64,000 bases of DNA, from assembly GCA_946617655.1 (NCBI GenBank), contig CAMOKL010000004.1:14501-78500 (forward strand), read 5' to 3'. How positions within the stretch are numbered: the first letter of the stretch is position 1; every line of letters starts with the position of its first letter. This DNA is from Anaeroplasma sp902783745 (GTDB taxonomy: Bacteria > Bacillota_I > Bacilli_A > Acholeplasmatales > Anaeroplasmataceae). The notes beneath the pieces were generated by a model. The model was not told the origin of the DNA and made no database searches. It saw only the letters and a list, made by a program, of their open reading frames with translations. Shown one piece after another: positions 61,940 through 64,000 of the stretch. Position numbers and translations under genes: made by a program.

Positions 61940-62467
61940 TTAATCTAAGACTCTAATAATATTTGCTAATAAACCAGAAATTAAATAATTAAATAATAAA
62001 ATCATTAATACCATAATTGTCATGAAGATAAATACTCTTGCTGCATCAGCTAAGAACTTAGGTAATGTTAACCAAGTAATCTTCTTAAATTCTGGGAATG
62101 CTGGTTTAAAGAATGGCCATAATGAATATAATAACGCGATTGATGCAAAACCAATTAATATCCACGCTAATACATTTGGATGATCACCAATTAATGGGAA
62201 ATCATCTCTTACTACTAATGCGCCATTTAAAATCAATGTACCAAGTACTAAAGTAATAATTGATACTGCAACGAATAAATAGTTTTCCCACTTATGCTCA
62301 GTCTTTAAGTATTCACCAATTCTATAAAAACCTAATTGGCCTTCCTTAACTTCCTTCTTTTCGATTTGCTTTTTGATTTTCTTTTCAACGTCAGCCTTAA
62401 TCTTTTCGTCTTCAGTTATATTAGTTTCATCTTCTAAAACTTCTAGATCTTTTTCTTCCTTAGCCAT
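61940..62467 (-). CDS. secE: Preprotein translocase subunit SecE, with a long N-terminal extension
   Basis: SecE clamps SecY in the translocon. The core (about 120-175) has FPEFKKITWLTLPKFL (the conserved cytoplasmic helix) and a final membrane helix. Two further hydrophobic stretches (about 63-83 and 93-112) and an acidic Lys/Glu N-terminus (1-50) make it much longer than the minimal 60-residue SecE. It lies between rpmG and nusG. Confidence 0.9.
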   Translation of the reverse strand: MAKEEKDLEVLEDETNITEDEKIKADVEKKIKKQIEKKEVKEGQLGFYRIGEYLKTEHKWENYLFVAVSIITLVLGTLILNGALVVRDDFPLIGDHPNVLAWILIGFASIALLYSLWPFFKPAFPEFKKITWLTLPKFLADAARVFIFMTIMVLMILLFNYLISGLLANIIRVLD

Positions 62468-62478
62468 GTTAAACCCCT

Positions 62479-62628
62479 TTATCTTGTTTCTTTGTGTGTT
62501 GTATATTTATTACAATGAGGACAGAATTTCTTAAATTCTAGTCTTTCTGTTTGTTTAGTTGCATTCTTTGTTGTTTCATAGTTTCTTGAAAGACACTCTT
62601 CACATACAAGTATAACTTTAACTCGCAT
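62479..62628 (-). CDS. rpmG: Ribosomal protein bL33
   Basis: A 49-residue protein read from ATG 62628: MRVKVILVCEECLSRNYETT followed by RLEFKKFCPHCNKYTTHKET. Four Cys in two CxxC pairs (CEEC and CPHC) give the zinc-binding form of L33. GAGGAGTG is the ribosome site. secE begins 12 bases downstream. Confidence 0.95.
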   Translation of the reverse strand: MRVKVILVCEECLSRNYETTKNATKQTERLEFKKFCPHCNKYTTHKETR

Positions 62629-62765
62629 AAAATCACTCCTCACTTTTTTGCATAAATAAAAAAACCTCTTTTTTTAAGGTTCAAATAAATTTTATACTAA
62701 AGAGTGATTGTAGTCAATATGAAAATGTCTTGAAAAAACCATAAAGCTTGCTAACTAAAAAATTA

Positions 62766-62794
62766 TTGCAAATTATTATACCATTCGTTATAAT
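62766..62794 (+). promoter_or_regulatory. Promoter of the putative antitoxin RNA, second type I-like locus
   Basis: TTGCAA (62766-62771) and TATAAT (62789-62794) with 17 bases between. The same 29-base promoter segment recurs almost identically at 63172-63200. Confidence 0.8.
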
Positions 62795-62800
62795 ATAAAT

Positions 62801-62885
62801 AGGAGGAAGTCTAGTTGAAAAACAGGCTACTCTAGAAACAAATTGTTAACTATGAGAGCACCGTTTGCAGACGGTGTTTTCTTTC
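62801..62885 (+). ncRNA. Putative type I antitoxin RNA, complementary to the toxin mRNA 3' end
   Basis: From about 62801 an 85-nt RNA runs to a terminator CACCGT-TTGC-AGACGGTG with T-rich tail (62859-62885). It converges with the minus-strand toxin transcript and is complementary to its 3' part, including the CTATGAGAGC/GCTCTCATAG arms at 62850-62859 and 62886-62895. This resembles the RatA and SR4 antisense RNAs. It carries no ORF. Role is inferred. Confidence 0.55.
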
Positions 62886-62911
62886 GCTCTCATAGTCATA
62901 TCTAAGAAAGA

Positions 62912-62989
62912 TTATCTCTTTCTCTTTTTTATAATGTAAACAAGTATAGCAAAAACTATATTTATAATTACACCTATTAGATATAACAT
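62912..62989 (-). CDS. Putative type I toxin: 25-residue hydrophobic peptide
   Basis: ATG 62989 follows GGAGGA at 62999-63004 with 9 bases between. The product is MLYLIGVIINIVFAILV followed by YIIKKRKR, a membrane helix with a strongly basic C-terminus. The ribosome site is sealed in a perfect 8-bp hairpin TCCTCCAT/ATGGAGGA (62999-63006 and 63014-63021). A longer ORF in another frame (ATG 63038, ribosome site GGAGGTG) runs across the hairpin and start, and translating it could open the site, as with Mok/Hok. Promoter -10 TATAAT at 63098-63103. The antisense RNA at 62801-62885 covers the 3' end. Confidence 0.6.
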   Translation of the reverse strand: MLYLIGVIINIVFAILVYIIKKRKR

Positions 62990-62998
62990 AATAGCATA

Positions 62999-63021
62999 TC
63001 CTCCATTTAGAGTATGGAGGA
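62999..63021 (-). promoter_or_regulatory. Hairpin sequestering the toxin ribosome site
   Basis: An 8-bp perfect stem (62999-63006 with 63014-63021, 7-base loop) hides the GGAGGA site of the peptide at 62912-62989. Confidence 0.7.
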
Positions 63022-63171
63022 CCTAATGAACAAATCATAAGGCATCACCTCCATCTAAAAATAGAGTACACCGTAAGTCAACTGACTTCCCATAAATATT
63101 ATACTATAAACTCAATCCATAATAAATAAAAAATAGACTAAAAATCAACAAAACTTGTTACTAAAAATTTT

Positions 63172-63287
63172 TTGCAAATTATTATACCATTGGTTATAAT
63201 ATAAATAGAAGGAAGCATATAGAAGTGCTACTCCTATAAAAAGTTTAAACAATAATTATGAGAGACACCGTTGCCGCGGTGTTTTTT
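63172..63287 (+). ncRNA. Second copy of the antitoxin-type RNA, orphan
   Basis: The promoter TTGCAA (63172-63177)/TATAAT (63195-63200) with a 17-base spacer repeats the one at 62766, and the terminator ACACCG-TTGCCG-CGGTGT plus a T6 run ends at about 63287. The 5' part of the RNA has diverged. The matching toxin gene on the minus strand is broken (see 63288-63599), so this RNA has no intact target at its own locus. Confidence 0.6.
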
Positions 63288-63599
63288 CTCTCTCATAGTC
63301 ATAGCTAAGAAAGATTTTCTCTTTTTCTTTTTTATTTATTAGGAAATATCAGCCAATTCTTTACAATCGTCAATAATTGATAATCTACATGTCCAATGCG
63401 AAGCATTATCATGTTTATATTGAGCAGCATAAGGTTCATAAACATATTCAACTGTTAAATCAGTTTTCTTATGTTCTATAGCACCACGTGCTATTTCATT
63501 ATGAATAGCTTGACGTGAAAAACCTAATTCTTTAGCTATAGTAGTTTTAGAATCTTTATCAGTTAAAGCTTTAGAAATAATAGCTCTGTGTAAAAATAC
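63288..63599 (-). pseudogene. Toxin 3' remnant joined to an IS30-like transposase fragment
   Basis: 63288-63338 matches the last codons and 3' region of the peptide gene at 62880-62930 (the stretch with TCTTTCTTAG and TATGAGAGAG), but the N-terminal part is missing. Upstream, from 63599 to the stop at 63339-63341, the minus strand encodes 86 residues (VFLHRAIISKALTDKDSKTT then IAKELGFSRQAIHNEIARG and EYVYEPYAAQYK), the helix-turn-helix start of an IS30-type transposase, with no usable start codon. It is a dead fragment inserted into the toxin gene. Confidence 0.6.
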
Positions 63600-63608
63600 A
63601 TAATTCTT

Positions 63609-63642
63609 AAAAAAACTAAAGCTTCGGTGTCCGAAGCTTTAG
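63609..63642 (-). terminator. Terminator of the orphan type III-like array
   Basis: The 11-bp perfect stem CTAAAGCTTCGG/CCGAAGCTTTAG (63616-63642) is followed by T7 (63609-63615) on the minus strand. Confidence 0.85.
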
Positions 63643-63651
63643 GAAATTCAC

Positions 63652-63787
63652 GTGAATGATATTCTACATTTATATCCCGTCATTCCCGGAGATAAAAACT
63701 TTCAAGTGAATGATATTCTACATTTATATCCCGTCATTCTCGGAGATAAAAACTTTCAAGTGAATGATATTCAATGCGTCATTCGCG
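63652..63787 (-). ncRNA. Orphan type III-like antitoxin repeat array (54-nt unit)
   Basis: Units start at 63652, 63706 and 63760; the first two are 54 bases and almost identical (one base differs), the third is partial. Each begins GTGAATGATATTC and contains the complementary GTCATTC, so each unit can form a hairpin. The array lies between a TTTACA promoter (63814-63843) and a terminator (63609-63642), the type III order, but no toxin gene follows: the IS30-like fragment occupies its place. Confidence 0.65.
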
Positions 63788-63813
63788 CTTTAAAGATATT
63801 TTTATCTTCACCT

Positions 63814-63843
63814 ATATTAAAACAAATTATACAAAAATGTAAA
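63814..63843 (-). promoter_or_regulatory. Promoter of the orphan type III-like array
   Basis: TTTACA (63838-63843) with TAATAT (63814-63819) 18 bases away. The flanking text (TCTTCACCTAT and ATGTAAAG) matches the ToxIN promoter region at 41749-41787. Confidence 0.65.
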
Positions 63844-63871
63844 GCATTTTCTTGTGAAGTGGTACCAATTT

Positions 63872-63904
63872 AGTAGACAATAAAATAAAAAAGGGTACTA
63901 AGAT
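63872..63904. repeat. Second copy of the 33-bp possible insertion-sequence end
   Basis: Matches 40918-40950 at 32 of 33 bases in the same orientation. It lies just upstream of the array promoter. The last 96 bases of the window (63905-64000) show no gene. Confidence 0.5.
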
Positions 63905-64000
63905 TAATATATACCCAATGTCAAGGACACTAAATAATATTTGAGCTCGACCTTTTATGAGTCGCATATCGAGTAGCGACAAACATTTGATAGACTATTA

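Noticed and set aside
62850..63038. 62-residue minus-strand frame across the second peptide gene as a main product
   Set aside because: It has a good ribosome site but odd Cys/Tyr/Lys-rich composition and overlaps the membrane peptide out of frame; I treat it as a leader frame, not the effector.
63652..63787. CRISPR array
   Set aside because: No spacers; tandem units with internal hairpins between a promoter and a terminator.
63652..63873. Plus-strand reading frame over the 54-nt repeats
   Set aside because: It is a by-product of the repeat unit length being a multiple of three; no ribosome site and the strand is opposite to the promoter.
1..64000. Mycoplasma-type code (TGA as Trp)
   Set aside because: TGA is used as a stop in tight ATGA overlaps (17128, 35885) and TGG encodes Trp throughout.

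Overview
The window is AT-rich, low-GC Firmicutes DNA. TGA is used as a stop, for example in ATGA stop/start overlaps at 17128 and 35885, so the standard bacterial code applies. HprK with a Ser-containing HPr, a CcpA-type cre-like site, Lgt, PcrA, a UvrA/LigA block and SipW-type signal peptidases point to a member of Bacilli, possibly an uncultured host-associated Mollicutes-like/Erysipelotrichia-like lineage. The lineage is a guess. Almost every gene reads on the minus strand.

Layout. 1-12.5 kb: lgt (cut by the window edge), hprK, a membrane protein, uvrA, ligA, pcrA, an ABC-F protein and glnS. 12.7-13.06 kb: a tiny convergent locus that looks like a type I toxin-antitoxin (hydrophobic 23-residue peptide plus short antisense RNA). 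13.1-18 kb: a near-complete pantothenate/CoA operon (Rossmann/DUF2520 protein, panB, panC, panD, coaBC, coaX). 18.2-23.4 kb: tsaD, ybaK, rimI, tsaB, tsaE and two CobW-type GTPases. 23.6-24.5 kb: a frameshifted nuclease-like toxin behind a structured RNA. 24.7-31.9 kb: a TPR protein, an ABC importer, an rRNA methyltransferase, and pgk-ptsH-tpiA behind a cre-like site. 32-43.9 kb: an accessory island with two AbiE-type systems, a ParE/RelE-type pair, an XRE/ART-like plus GNAT-fusion pair, guaB, a type III ToxIN locus with three 38-nt repeats, a truncated-looking YjbR protein, a Fic protein and a decayed regulator. 43.9-61.2 kb: a c-di-GMP-linked surface system. 61.4-62.6 kb: nusG, secE, rpmG. 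62.75-64 kb: a second type I-like locus, its decayed copy, an IS30-like remnant and an orphan type III-like repeat array.

Two stories stand out. First, 43.9-56.7 kb reads as one long unit: a strong promoter, a c-di-GMP-I (GEMM) riboswitch whose P1 stem competes with a terminator, five paralogous exported proteins (four with a TasA/camelysin-like TT-AWF signal and all related at an EGWDxDC-type C-terminal block), two SipW-type signal peptidases, a membrane-anchored McrB-like AAA+ ATPase and a DUF2357 partner with three copies of a short acidic motif. Just upstream lie an apparently active EAL phosphodiesterase and a catalytically degenerate GGDEF/EAL protein. I infer a c-di-GMP-switched surface fibre or matrix system. 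The AAA+/DUF2357 pair inside it is unexplained and is the best candidate for an undescribed machine.

Second, the window is rich in toxin-antitoxin loci, many with RNA antitoxins, and the toxin half is repeatedly broken while the antitoxin half is intact. Three toxins have single-base losses in A/T runs, one has an in-frame stop and two are deleted. The long housekeeping genes show no such lesions.
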